Positions 34,745 to 43,638 are shown, counted from the first letter of the stretch. The stretch: 53,970 bases of DNA from Alphaproteobacteria bacterium (GCA_017308375.1 JAFKEW010000057.1:1-53970); one strand, 5' to 3'. The notes: a model not told the origin generated them from the letters alone. Made by a program: numbers and translations.

Positions 34745-35866
34745 TCAGGCCGCGTTGCGCCGGCGCATGCGATCGATCAATTCCTTTTCCCAGTGCGACT
34801 GGCTGCCCAAAGTGAGCGCCAGCAGGTTCGAACGGCGATAGAACAGGTGACAGTCAAACTGCCACGTGAACCCCATGCCGCCATGCACCTGAATGTTGTT
34901 GGTGGAGCAATGCTGGAACGCCTGCGTCGCGCTGACCCGCGCGGTGGCCGCGGCGACCGGTAATTCGGCAGCCCCGGTCGAAAGCGCCCACGCCCCGTAA
35001 TAGGCATTGGAGCGGGCAAGCGTTGCCGAGACATACATGTCGGCCAGCATGTGCTTAATGGCCTGGAACGAACCGATCGGCCGTCCGAACGCCATGCGTT
35101 GCAGCGCATAATCGCGCGCCATTTCCAGTGCGCGGTCGGCACCGCCCACCTGCTCAAACGCCATCAGGATCGCGGCGCGATTATAAACATCCGAGACCAG
35201 GGCTATGCCATCGCCCTCCCTGCCCAGCAATTCCGCCGGCGCACCATCGAAGGTGACCTTCGCCTGCTTGCGGGCGGGATCGACTGTCTTGACCACCTCG
35301 CGGCTGACACCGGGCCCGTTCAGATCAACCAGATAAAGCGACAGGCTGTCCCGCGCCCCGCCATCGCGTGCGGCAACAATGGCAAAATCCGCGTTCCCGC
35401 CATCGGGCACCGGCACTTTCGTGCCTTTGAGCTTGCCGCCCGAAACACTGGCCTTGATACGGGCCGGCGTGACCTCGCCCACCCCTTCGGCATAGGCAAA
35501 GGTGCCGATCTGTGTGCCCGCCGCCAGCTTCGGCAGATGCGTCGCCTTCTGGGCATCACTGCCCGCCACCTTCAGGAATTCCGTAAACAGATAAACGCTG
35601 GAGGAGAACGGTACCGGCGCCAGCGCCCGGCCCAGTTCCTCCGCAATCACGCAGAGTTCGAGATAGCCGAGCCCCGCACCGCCATGCTCCTCGGGGATTG
35701 CGGCGCCGGTAAAGCCCATCTCCGCCAGGCCTTTCCACAGCGCCTTGTCGTAACCCGCATCGCCTTCCAGAACAGCACGCACCTGCTGCGGCGTGGATTC
35801 CTTTTCCAGGAATTTTCGCGCGCTGTCCTTGAGCTGTTTCTGCTCATCCGAAAAATCGAAATTCAT
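34745..35866 (-). CDS. Acyl-CoA dehydrogenase-like protein lacking the catalytic Glu motif
   Basis: A protein of about 373 residues with the acyl-CoA dehydrogenase fold: N-terminal FSDEQKQLKDSARKFLEKE, and the FAD-binding part QRMAFGRPIGSFQAIKHMLADMY and QVHGGMGFTWQFDCHLFYRR. The final segment ends LALTLGSQSHWEKELIDRMRR. It has no E-G-T/E-G-G motif where the catalytic base should be. The middle domain also lacks the usual TEP..GSD pattern, having FAYAEGVGEVTPARIK instead. This suggests a structural/FAD-binding subunit that partners the next gene. The ATG at 35866 has GGA upstream; one at 35878 would add four residues. Confidence 0.88.
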   Translation of the reverse strand: MNFDFSDEQKQLKDSARKFLEKESTPQQVRAVLEGDAGYDKALWKGLAEMGFTGAAIPEEHGGAGLGYLELCVIAEELGRALAPVPFSSSVYLFTEFLKVAGSDAQKATHLPKLAAGTQIGTFAYAEGVGEVTPARIKASVSGGKLKGTKVPVPDGGNADFAIVAARDGGARDSLSLYLVDLNGPGVSREVVKTVDPARKQAKVTFDGAPAELLGREGDGIALVSDVYNRAAILMAFEQVGGADRALEMARDYALQRMAFGRPIGSFQAIKHMLADMYVSATLARSNAYYGAWALSTGAAELPVAAATARVSATQAFQHCSTNNIQVHGGMGFTWQFDCHLFYRRSNLLALTLGSQSHWEKELIDRMRRRNAA

Positions 35867-35971
35867 GTTTCCGTCCATCCGCGTTCAATTGTCAGTCGCG
35901 GGCATTGTTTCATGCCAATCCCGCGATGACCAGAACCCGGAAAAGGGGCGAGATGCCGCGCGAGGCGCTCC

Positions 35972-37219
35972 TCAGCCCGGAATGCGCACAGGCAAGGTTT
36001 CGTAGCCCTTCACGAAACTGGAATGCACGCGGCGCGGTTCACCGGTCACGACAATCTCCGGGAACCGTTTCAGGATTTCTTCCCAGATAATCTTGAGCTG
36101 CAATTCGGCCAGCCGGTTGCCGACACAGCGATGGATGCCGAAACCGAACGACAGATGCTGGCGCACCCTTGGCCGTTCGATCCAGTAGGTGTTCGGATTC
36201 TCGATCACCTCTTCGTCGCGATTGCCCGAGACGTACCACATCAGCACCTTGTCGCCTTCGCGGATGGTCTTGCCGCGCAATTCGACATCGCGTTTCGCCG
36301 TGCGGCGCATATAGGCAAGCGGCGTCTGCCAGCGGATGGTTTCCGATACCATGCTTGGGATCAGCGCGGGGTTCGCCCGCAGTTTCGCATATTGATCCGG
36401 GTTTTCGTTGAGCGCGAGCACACTGCCGCTGATCGTGTTGCGCGTGGTGTCGTTGCCGCCGACGATCAGCAGGATCAGATTGCCGAGATATTCCATCCGG
36501 TCCATGTTCCGGGTGGATTCGCCATGGGCGAGCATCGAGATCAGATCGCCCTTCGGCGGCGCGTTCACCCGCTCATTCCACAACCGGATGAAATAATCGA
36601 CGCATTCGTAAAGTTCGGCGCGGCGCTGCTCCTGCGATTCCACAATGCCGGAATCATCGCTTGCAGTCGCGACATCGGACCAGCGCGTCAGCTTGCGCCG
36701 GTCTTCCCAGGGAAAATCGAACAGGGTCGCCAGCGTCATGGTGGTGAGTTCGATGGAAACCTTGTCGACCCAGTTGAAGTCCTCGTTGCGCGGCAGATCA
36801 TCCAGAATTTTGCCCGCACGTTCGCGGATGATGGGCTCCAGCTTTTCAAGGTTGGGCCCCGCCACGATGGGGCTGACAACCTTGCGCTGCGCATCGTGCC
36901 TCGGCGGGTCCATCGCGATGAACATCGGCAGGCGGAAATCCTCCTGCGGATCGACAATGGTAATCGCCGGTTCGGAGGAGAATGCAGCCGGGTTGGTATC
37001 CACCGCCATGATGTCGTTGTATTTGGTGACCGACCAATAAGGCCCGAACTGATGTTCGGCGCAGTAATGCACCGGGTCTTCCTTCCGCAGCCGCTCGAAA
37101 TAGGGCCACATCGTATTGGTGCGAAACAGTTCGGGATCGGCGACATTGATCTCCGAAAGCGGCATCGCATATGCCTTCTCGACGGCTTGCGCATAGAGAT
37201 CGGTGTTGAGCTTGTCCAA
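35972..37219 (-). CDS. CYP153-type cytochrome P450 (alkane/fatty-acid omega-hydroxylase)
   Basis: A 415-residue P450 whose segments match the bacterial CYP153 alkane hydroxylases as I know them: DPVHYCAEHQFGPYWSVTKY, the phrase FIAMDPPRHDAQRKVVSPIV, the I-helix LILLIVGGNDTTRNTISG, the K-helix ETIRWQTPLAYMRRT, and the heme-binding loop HLSFGFGIHRCVGNRLAE with the Cys ligand. Such enzymes insert oxygen at the end of alkanes or fatty acids and need a ferredoxin and its reductase, neither of which is encoded nearby. The start is best at TTG 37219, with GGGAGG just upstream, giving LDKLNTDLYAQAV. It heads an operon with the two dehydrogenases. Confidence 0.88.
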   Translation of the reverse strand: MDKLNTDLYAQAVEKAYAMPLSEINVADPELFRTNTMWPYFERLRKEDPVHYCAEHQFGPYWSVTKYNDIMAVDTNPAAFSSEPAITIVDPQEDFRLPMFIAMDPPRHDAQRKVVSPIVAGPNLEKLEPIIRERAGKILDDLPRNEDFNWVDKVSIELTTMTLATLFDFPWEDRRKLTRWSDVATASDDSGIVESQEQRRAELYECVDYFIRLWNERVNAPPKGDLISMLAHGESTRNMDRMEYLGNLILLIVGGNDTTRNTISGSVLALNENPDQYAKLRANPALIPSMVSETIRWQTPLAYMRRTAKRDVELRGKTIREGDKVLMWYVSGNRDEEVIENPNTYWIERPRVRQHLSFGFGIHRCVGNRLAELQLKIIWEEILKRFPEIVVTGEPRRVHSSFVKGYETLPVRIPG

Positions 37220-37370
37220 CGCATCCTCCCTGCCGGCTTTGGCTTGCCAAATCTTTGCACGGGCCAAATCTTTGCGCGGAATTGGGCCGCAAGTGCGGCC
37301 TGTTGGCAAGGCTCCCCCCGCGCATACCGGAAAAGCGAAGCAATTCCGCGGAGATAGCCAAAAGAGATGG

Positions 37371-38573
37371 CTATTCGTGGCGTAACGCCTCAATCGGGTC
37401 GAGGCGGGCGGCACGCCGCGCCGGGAAATAGCCGAATCCCACCCCCACCGTGGCCGCGAACAGGAACGCGATCACCACAATGGCGGGTTGAAACACAAAT
37501 GGCAGATGCAGGAAATGCGCTGCCACCATCGAGCCTGCAAGCCCCAGCGTGATACCGATCAGGCCGCCAAAGGCGCTCATCACCACCGCCTCGATCAGGA
37601 ATTGCAGCAGCACGTCGCGCGCCCGCGCCCCGATGGCAAGCCGGATGCCGATCTCGCGCGTGCGCTCTGTCACTGAGACCAGCATGATGTTCATGATGCC
37701 GATGCCGCCGACCAGAAGGCTGACCGCCGCTACCGCCGACAGAAAGGCGGTCAATATACCCGTGGTGCTTTCCACCATACGGGTCAGTTCGCGCATATCG
37801 TTGACTTCAAAATCGTCTGCGGCACCCGGCGCAATATGCCGCCGCTCCCGCATCAAAGCCTCGATCTGCGCCTTGGCATTGGCGATGTTGGCGGGCGATG
37901 TCACCGAAACCCAGATCAGGCTCACCTGCGTGTTGCCGGCCAGCCTGCGCTGAACAGCATGCAGCGGCATCACGATCAGATCATCCTGATCCTGCCCGAA
38001 GGTGGATTGACCCTTGGCCGCCAGGACGCCGATCACATCGCAGGAAATCTTGTCGACGCGAATGCGTGCCCCGATCGGGTCTTCCTGCCCGAACAGATCG
38101 CGCCGCACCGTCTCACCCAGAATGCACACGGCTTTTCCGGCACGGATTTCGGCGCTGGAAAAATCGCGGCCCAGAACCACCGGCCAGTCGCGGGCCAACA
38201 GGAAATCGTTGGTCGAACCCGTCACCTGGGTGGAGCGGTTCTTGTTGCCCAGCACGGCCACGCCGGTGCGCGTGACCGATGGCGCCACTGCGCCAAGGCC
38301 CGTCACCTCGCGCGCAATCGCATCCGCATCCCCCTCTTCCAGAAACGGCGCACTGCTGAGCGTGCCGGGCCGGCGCACACCCGGCGCCACGATCAGAAGA
38401 TTGCGCCCCATCGAGGCGATGTCCGATGTCACGCTTTTGGTGGCGCCCGCCCCCAGTGTGACCATCGCGATCACCGCAGCCACGCCGATCACAATGCCGA
38501 GCGTGGTCAGCCCGGCCCGCAGCAGGTTATTGCGGATTTCACGCAGCGACAGGAAAAACGCGTTCCCGATCAT
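37371..38573 (-). CDS. MacB-like ABC transporter permease (FtsX fold)
   Basis: A 400-residue inner-membrane subunit. One N-terminal helix (LTTLGIVIGVAAVIAMVTLGAGA) is followed by a large periplasmic MacB_PCD domain of about 220 residues, then three helices near the C-terminus (ILTAFLSAVAAVSLLVGGIGIMNIMLVSVTERTREIGIRLAIGARA onward). The ending FPARRAARLDPIEALRHE is typical of the family. The ATPase is encoded separately by the upstream gene, and the two overlap by four bases (ATGA). With the adaptor before them they form a MacA-MacB-like export system, probably reaching a TolC-like channel. It is 150 bases before the P450 start. Confidence 0.92.
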   Translation of the reverse strand: MIGNAFFLSLREIRNNLLRAGLTTLGIVIGVAAVIAMVTLGAGATKSVTSDIASMGRNLLIVAPGVRRPGTLSSAPFLEEGDADAIAREVTGLGAVAPSVTRTGVAVLGNKNRSTQVTGSTNDFLLARDWPVVLGRDFSSAEIRAGKAVCILGETVRRDLFGQEDPIGARIRVDKISCDVIGVLAAKGQSTFGQDQDDLIVMPLHAVQRRLAGNTQVSLIWVSVTSPANIANAKAQIEALMRERRHIAPGAADDFEVNDMRELTRMVESTTGILTAFLSAVAAVSLLVGGIGIMNIMLVSVTERTREIGIRLAIGARARDVLLQFLIEAVVMSAFGGLIGITLGLAGSMVAAHFLHLPFVFQPAIVVIAFLFAATVGVGFGYFPARRAARLDPIEALRHE

Positions 38574-39280
38574 GACACGCCCGTGCCCGCATCCACGCCT
38601 GTGTCGGATTCAATCGCGCCATCGCGGAAGCGGATTTGCCGCCTGGCGTAGGCGGCAACATCCTCCTCATGCGTCACCAGCACGATGGTGATGCCGCGTT
38701 CCACATTCAGCGACTTCAGCAGTGCCATGATCTCATGGCTTTTCGCGGTATCCAGATTGCCGGTCGGCTCGTCCGCCAGAATAACCGATGGCTCCGTCAC
38801 CAGCGCGCGTGCAATCGCCACCCGCTGCTGCTGCCCGCCGGAAAGTTCGGCCGCCGTGTGATGGCCACGGTCGCCCAGCCCGACCTGCGCCAATGCCGCT
38901 TCCGCACGCTGCCGCCGCTCGCCCCGCGGCAGGCCGCGATAGATCAGCGGCAATTCCAGATTCTCGATCGCCGTGGTGCGCTTCAGAAGATTGAAGCCCT
39001 GAAACACAAAGCCGATGTAATTGCGCCGGAGCAGCGCGCGTTGATCTGCCGTCAGCGTGCCGACATCGGCGCCGCGAAAATAATAATGCCCACCTGTCGG
39101 CACATCGAGGCAGCCGAGAATATTCATGCAGGTCGATTTGCCGGAGCCGGAGGGCCCCATCACGGCAACGAAATCGCCATCCTCGATCGTGATATCGATT
39201 CCGGCGAGTGCGGCGACGGCCGCTTCCCCGCTGCCGTAGATTTTCGTCACCTGTTCGAGCGCGATGAGCGGCGGTGTTAT
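38570..39280 (-). CDS. ABC transporter ATPase of the MacB/LolD type, start codon apparently altered
   Basis: A 226-residue (from GTG 39250) or about 236-residue ATPase with Walker [18 protein letters not shown]-loop [17 protein letters not shown], signature [16 protein letters not shown], Walker [17 protein letters not shown] and the H-loop [12 protein letters not shown]. The family always begins with the strand [12 protein letters not shown]; here that strand is encoded only if translation starts at the ATA at 39280. At that point the sequence is ATAA. At the next junction of the operon it is ATGA. The simplest view is that an ancestral ATGA start/stop overlap has changed to ATAA, leaving an ATA start or forcing use of GTG 39250. 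Coupled translation may rescue it. Confidence 0.88.
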   Translation of the reverse strand: MTPPLIALEQVTKIYGSGEAAVAALAGIDITIEDGDFVAVMGPSGSGKSTCMNILGCLDVPTGGHYYFRGADVGTLTADQRALLRRNYIGFVFQGFNLLKRTTAIENLELPLIYRGLPRGERRQRAEAALAQVGLGDRGHHTAAELSGGQQQRVAIARALVTEPSVILADEPTGNLDTAKSHEIMALLKSLNVERGITIVLVTHEEDVAAYARRQIRFRDGAIESDTGVDAGTGVS

Positions 39281-40497
39281 GGCCCCTGCCCTCCCGACGC
39301 TTGACCGTTGGACATCTGAACATTGACGGCAAGTTTCTCGCCCACAGCCAGATTGCCAGACACCACCGCGGTCTGCTTTCCGTCGCTGATGCCGAGCGTC
39401 AGATCCCGCGGCGAAAGCTTGCCATCCTTTTCCACCCAGACCCGGCCTTCGCGCGCACCGGTTGGCGCGGCGCCTGCATCTTCCGCCATATTCGGTGGGG
39501 TGAAACGCAAGGCGCCGTTCGGCACCAGCAACGCATTCGTTACACCGGCGGCGTGAATTTCCGCGGTTGCGGTCATGCCGGGGCGCAGTAGATTTTCCGG
39601 GTTGGAAACGTAAAGCACGCCCTGATAGGTCACCACCCCCTGCACCGTTTTCGGCGCATTGCGGATGGCGATCAGTTTCGCGTTGAACCGCTTCGCCGGA
39701 TAGGCATCCACCGTGAAGGTTGCCGCCGCACCGGGCGAAACCTGACCGACATCGGCTTCGTCAATGTCCACATCCAGTTCCATCTGGGAGAGGTCGCTCG
39801 CCAAAGTGAACAGAACCGGCGTCTGGAAGGCGGAAACCACCGTCTGCCCCACCGACACTTTGCGGTCGAGCACAACGCCGTCAATCGGCGACACGATGGT
39901 GGCCTTGGAAAGCGTGGTCTCGTCGGATTCGACCTGCGCCTTGGCCAGGGCCACGCCCGCAAGCGCGCGCTTATAATCGGCAACCGCATTGTCCCGCTGC
40001 TGGCGCGACAGCGCATCGCTCTTTGCAAGCGCGACGTAACGATCACGCGTGTGTTTGGCTTCAACCAGCGTGGCTTCGGCTTGCGCCAGCGTGGCGCGGG
40101 CCTGTGCCAAGGCCGCGCGAAAATTGTCGGTGTTGATGCGCGCCAGCACTTCACCCTTTTTCACATGGTCGTTGTAATCGACCGCAATCGCATCGATACG
40201 GCCGGAAACCTCGGCACCGACATCCACCTGATCGCGCGGCGCAAGCGTGCCCGTGGCGCTGACGCTGACTGACAGGGCCCCACGCGTCACCGGCTGGGTG
40301 ACATAGACCGGCCCACCGCCGCCACGCAGCAGCAGCCAGCCCAGCACCACGAGCGCCACCACCGCGATGGCCCCATGCCACCAGCGAAAGCGATATCCGC
40401 CGGCGCGCCGATCCCCCTCAAGGCCCAGGCGCCGGGCGATATCGGCGTCGGGTTTCGGCGCCCCGCCGGGCTTCAGTGCGGTCACGCGGGTCTCCAT
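39277..40497 (-). CDS. MacA-like periplasmic adaptor (HlyD/RND-type membrane fusion protein)
   Basis: A protein of about 406 residues with one N-terminal membrane helix (WWHGAIAVVALVVLGWLLL) instead of a lipobox. The two lipoyl halves (VDVGAEVSGRIDAIAVDYND and IVSPIDGVVLDRKVSVGQTV) bracket a helical hairpin, and a beta-barrel follows (ADVGQVSPGAAATFTVDAYPA). It bridges the inner-membrane ABC permease and an outer-membrane channel. ATG 40497 or ATG 40515 may be used. It is the first gene of the adaptor-ATPase-permease operon. The residues [12 protein letters not shown] at the end lead directly into the next gene, overlapping at ATAA. Confidence 0.9.
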   Translation of the reverse strand: METRVTALKPGGAPKPDADIARRLGLEGDRRAGGYRFRWWHGAIAVVALVVLGWLLLRGGGGPVYVTQPVTRGALSVSVSATGTLAPRDQVDVGAEVSGRIDAIAVDYNDHVKKGEVLARINTDNFRAALAQARATLAQAEATLVEAKHTRDRYVALAKSDALSRQQRDNAVADYKRALAGVALAKAQVESDETTLSKATIVSPIDGVVLDRKVSVGQTVVSAFQTPVLFTLASDLSQMELDVDIDEADVGQVSPGAAATFTVDAYPAKRFNAKLIAIRNAPKTVQGVVTYQGVLYVSNPENLLRPGMTATAEIHAAGVTNALLVPNGALRFTPPNMAEDAGAAPTGAREGRVWVEKDGKLSPRDLTLGISDGKQTAVVSGNLAVGEKLAVNVQMSNGQASGGQGP

Positions 40498-40603
40498 AGC
40501 CACAAGCGGACACATCCGCCCGGATAGACAGAAACCATGTCATGCCGCAAGGCGCAAAGATCAAGCCTTGGCGTTCGTGAATACGGCGAAACCTGATGTC
40601 CGC

Positions 40604-40816
40604 CTAGCGCTGCGAATCCGCGCCCCGGCGTTTCAGGGACAGGGCCGCGACCGGCACGAGAATCAGCGCTGCGAGCGAGATGGCCCATGGCAGGCTGAGC
40701 AGATCGGGCAGCACGAAGCGCGACAGGGCATAAATCGCGAATGCCCCCGGCGGGATCGAAAGCGCCAACCCGAAATCGGGCAGGGTCCGCTGGGGCTGGA
40801 GCGCATCGCTTCGCAT
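40604..40816 (-). CDS. Short two-helix membrane protein, hypothetical
   Basis: A 70-residue frame with two hydrophobic stretches (SIPPGAFAIYALSRFVLPDLL and PWAISLAALILVPVAALSL) separated by a short turn, ending in a positively charged tail (KRRGADSQR), which fits the positive-inside rule. It lies about 90-110 bases upstream of the adaptor gene on the same strand. I know no family. The amphipathic organisation makes it more credible than a random frame, but it is short, so I give it moderate support. Confidence 0.45.
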   Translation of the reverse strand: MRSDALQPQRTLPDFGLALSIPPGAFAIYALSRFVLPDLLSLPWAISLAALILVPVAALSLKRRGADSQR

Positions 40817-40879
40817 GCCCCTGTCATAGCATCGGCAGATGACTGCTCTGTGTCAGCGGGCACAGTAAAATCATGAACA

Positions 40880-41863
40880 CTATTGCGCGGGCACCGCAGC
40901 CGTTTTGGTGGCCGCATGATCGCCAATCCAATGGGCCAGATCTTTCCACACCGTTTCGCGGTCCAGATCGCGCAACAGCATGTGATAGCCATTGGGATAG
41001 CGGTGAACCTCCGCCCGTTTGCCCAATGCCGCGATCACCGCCTCCGTCGGCGCGGCGGGAATGATCTGATCCTTTGCGCCATAGAGAAACAGGATCGGCG
41101 GCGGATCAGTCAGCCGGGCGGGCGCCATGCGCGCCGCATCCATCAGATTGACCAGCCCCCACACCGCATCGGCACGGGTTTCATGCTGGAACAGCGGATC
41201 GCGCGACAGTTCACGCAGCATCTCGATATTGTCGGACGGCCAGATTTTCAGCCCGCTACCGGACAGTTCCAGCCACGGCACGGTATGGGCCGCAAGCCAG
41301 AGCGCGACGCGGTAGGAAAGCGGCATGTCGCTGCGCGACCAGACCGCCGGCGCCACCAGAACGATACCGGTAACACCTTTTAACTGCCCATCCGCCAGCG
41401 CGGTCAGCACCACCGCGCCGCCCATGCTTTCACCCAGCACGAACACCGGCACACCCGGATGATTGTGCCGCACCACGGAAACAAACGCGGCGAGATCGGC
41501 GCGCAAGGCATCGCCGCCCGGCCAGTGCCCCCTCTCCGGTCCGGCGCCGAAGCTGCGCTGGTCATAGGCCAGAACCGTGATGCCCCGTTCGGCAAGCCAC
41601 GGCCCCGGCATTGTGAAGGCACGCGAATAATCACTCATCCCATGCAGGGCGATCAGGATGGCTTTCGGTTCTTCCGCCGTCCAGCGCCGCAGCGGCAATC
41701 GCAATCCATCCGGTGTGACAAAGGCATCCGTCGTGACGGCGGCCGGCACTGCGTCAGCCCCATGCGGAGTGGGCACTGGCGCGCAGGCGGCCAACAGACT
41801 CAGCCACGCAACACACGCTGCACCCGTGAGCGCAGATAGGGCAAAAGCTCGTCCTCGAACCAT
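40880..41863 (-). CDS. Lysophospholipase/monoacylglycerol lipase-like lipoprotein
   Basis: An alpha/beta hydrolase of about 327 residues with a lipoprotein signal (FALSALTGAACVAWLSLLAAC, lipobox LAAC). The domain has LIALHGMSDYSRAFTMPGPW (oxyanion loop), the nucleophile elbow VLGESMGGAVVLTALA with Ser, the acid FLYGAKDQIIPAAPTEAVI and the His in RYPNGYHMLLRD. This is the Hydrolase_4 group that splits monoacylglycerols or lysophospholipids. The protein would be anchored in a membrane facing the periplasm. Its start lies inside the uracil-DNA glycosylase gene: the hydrophobic part of the signal peptide is encoded in the overlap. ATG 41881 would add six residues. Confidence 0.87.
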   Translation of the reverse strand: MVRGRAFALSALTGAACVAWLSLLAACAPVPTPHGADAVPAAVTTDAFVTPDGLRLPLRRWTAEEPKAILIALHGMSDYSRAFTMPGPWLAERGITVLAYDQRSFGAGPERGHWPGGDALRADLAAFVSVVRHNHPGVPVFVLGESMGGAVVLTALADGQLKGVTGIVLVAPAVWSRSDMPLSYRVALWLAAHTVPWLELSGSGLKIWPSDNIEMLRELSRDPLFQHETRADAVWGLVNLMDAARMAPARLTDPPPILFLYGAKDQIIPAAPTEAVIAALGKRAEVHRYPNGYHMLLRDLDRETVWKDLAHWIGDHAATKTAAVPAQ

Positions 41864-42408
41864 GGATTTTTCTTCAGCCATGCGTTGTTGCGCCAGGAAG
41901 GGTGGGGAAGCGGAATCATCTTCGGCGCGAACGTGCGCCAGGCTTTGACCGTCTCGGTCATATTGGCGCCCAGCCTGCCCTTCAGATGCCAGGCCTGCGC
42001 ATAGCTGCCCACCACCAGGGTCAGCCCGAATGGCGGCAGAACGGTGAACAGCTTTTCACGCCATTGCACCGCGCATTCGCGCCGGGGCGGCTTGTCGCTG
42101 CCGTGCTCGTTGTAACCCGGAAAACAGAACGCCATCGGCACGATGGCAACGCGGGCCTCGTCATAAAAGGTTTCGCTGTCCACGCCCATCCACGCCCGCA
42201 GACGTTCGCCGCTGGGATCGTTGAAGGGAATGCCGGTATTGTGCACGCGAATACCCGGCGCCTGCCCGACGATGCAGATTTTCGCGGACGCACTGGCCCG
42301 GATCACCGGGCGCGCCTCGATCTCCGGTTCGCACAGCCGGCAGGCGCGGATGGCCGCGACCATGCGCGCCACGGCTTGCCCACCCGGAGCCTGACCGTCT
42401 GCGGCCAT
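41800..42408 (-). CDS. Uracil-DNA glycosylase family protein
   Basis: A 202-residue uracil-DNA glycosylase-like protein that would remove uracil or damaged bases from DNA. Motif A is ICIVGQAPGIRVHNTGIPFNDPSGERLRAWMG. Motif B is MIPLPHPSWRNN, with the His that assists catalysis. A CxxC at the N-terminus (RACRLCEPE) plus later Cys in MAFCFPGYNEHG and PPRRECAVQW are spaced like the four ligands of the FeS cluster in family 4 enzymes. The ATG at 42408 overlaps the stop of the acyl-CoA dehydrogenase gene (TGATG), so the two are translationally coupled. At the other end it overlaps the lipase gene by about 64 bases. Confidence 0.88.
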   Translation of the reverse strand: MAADGQAPGGQAVARMVAAIRACRLCEPEIEARPVIRASASAKICIVGQAPGIRVHNTGIPFNDPSGERLRAWMGVDSETFYDEARVAIVPMAFCFPGYNEHGSDKPPRRECAVQWREKLFTVLPPFGLTLVVGSYAQAWHLKGRLGANMTETVKAWRTFAPKMIPLPHPSWRNNAWLKKNPWFEDELLPYLRSRVQRVLRG

Positions 42409-43556
42409 CAATCGGCGCCGCGCAGCAGATTGCGGGCAATGACGATCTGCTGAATCTGGCTGGTGCCTTCGTACAGCCGGAAGATGCGCACATCGCGATA
42501 GAAGCGTTCGATGCCATAATCGGCGACATAGCCCGCACCGCCGAATATCTGCACCGCCTTGTCGGCCACCCGCCCCACCATTTCGGATGCGAAATATTTG
42601 GAGCAGGCGGCTTCCATCGTCACCTTCTCGCCCGCATCGCGTTTTCTTGCGGCATCCAGCACCATGCAGCGCGCGGCATAAGCCTCGGTCTTGCAATCGG
42701 CCAGCATGCCCTGGATCAACTGGAACTCGGCGATCTTCTGGCCGAACTGTTCGCGCTCACGGGCATAATTCACCGCTTCGCGGATCAGCCGCTCCGCCAC
42801 GCCGACACAGACCGCTGAAATGTGCAGCCGCCCACGGTCCAGCACCTGCATCGCGACCTTGAAGCCTTCACCTTCCGGCCCCAGGCACAGCTTCGCCGGC
42901 ACGCGCGCATTCTCGAAAATCACATCATGGATATGGGCGCCCTGCTGGCCCATTTTCTTTTCCGCCTTGCCGATGGTGATGCCGGGCGTATTGGCCGGCA
43001 CGATGAAGGCGGAGATACCGCCCGCACCCTTTTTCGCCGGGTCGCTGCGCGCCATCAGGGTGAACATGCCGGCCCGTTTGGCATTGGTGATGAAGCGCTT
43101 GGTGCCGTTCACCACATAATGGTCGCCATCGCGGATCGCGGTGGTGCGGACCGAGGCCGCATCCGACCCGGCATTGGGTTCGGTCAGGGCGAAACTGGCC
43201 ACCACCTCGCCGCTGGCGAGCTTCGGCAGCCATTCGCGCTTCTGCTCATCGGTGCCGAACATCACCACGCCCTGGCTGCCGATGCCGACATTGGTCCCGA
43301 TCACCGAACGGAAGGCGGGCGAGGTCTGACCCAGCTCGAAGCAGACCAGCACCTCCTCCTCCATGGAGAGGCCGAGGCCGCCATACTCCTCCGGGATGGA
43401 AAGCCCGAACAAACCCAGTTCACGCATCCCGGCGATGACGGAATCCGGCACCAGATCGTCCTCGGCCACTTTGGCCTCGATCGGCACGCATTGTTCCTGG
43501 ACGAAGCGGTGAACCGTGTCGATCAGTTGGGCACGGGTTTCCGGGTCAAGCGGCAT
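42408..43556 (-). CDS. Acyl-CoA dehydrogenase
   Basis: A 382-residue canonical acyl-CoA dehydrogenase: N-terminal helices, SFALTEPNAGSDAASVRTTA (the FAD/substrate loop), NGTKRFITNAKRAGMFTLMA, the helical C-terminal domain QIFGGAGYVADYGIERFYRD and the catalytic Glu in RLYEGTSQIQQIVIARNLL. It oxidises an acyl-CoA, passing electrons to ETF in the cytoplasm. The ATG at 43556 starts MPLDPETRAQ, a normal N-terminus; the upstream 16 codons are not expected. The uracil-DNA glycosylase gene follows with overlapping stop and start. It may act on short or branched acyl-CoAs; no partner shows which. Confidence 0.92.
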   Translation of the reverse strand: MPLDPETRAQLIDTVHRFVQEQCVPIEAKVAEDDLVPDSVIAGMRELGLFGLSIPEEYGGLGLSMEEEVLVCFELGQTSPAFRSVIGTNVGIGSQGVVMFGTDEQKREWLPKLASGEVVASFALTEPNAGSDAASVRTTAIRDGDHYVVNGTKRFITNAKRAGMFTLMARSDPAKKGAGGISAFIVPANTPGITIGKAEKKMGQQGAHIHDVIFENARVPAKLCLGPEGEGFKVAMQVLDRGRLHISAVCVGVAERLIREAVNYAREREQFGQKIAEFQLIQGMLADCKTEAYAARCMVLDAARKRDAGEKVTMEAACSKYFASEMVGRVADKAVQIFGGAGYVADYGIERFYRDVRIFRLYEGTSQIQQIVIARNLLRGAD

Positions 43557-43638
43557 CGGGGCAATCCTTGAAATGCGAGGGCGCCAGTTTAACCCATCCG
43601 GCACCGTTCAAGGCAATCGCCCCACAGGCATTTGCGCG

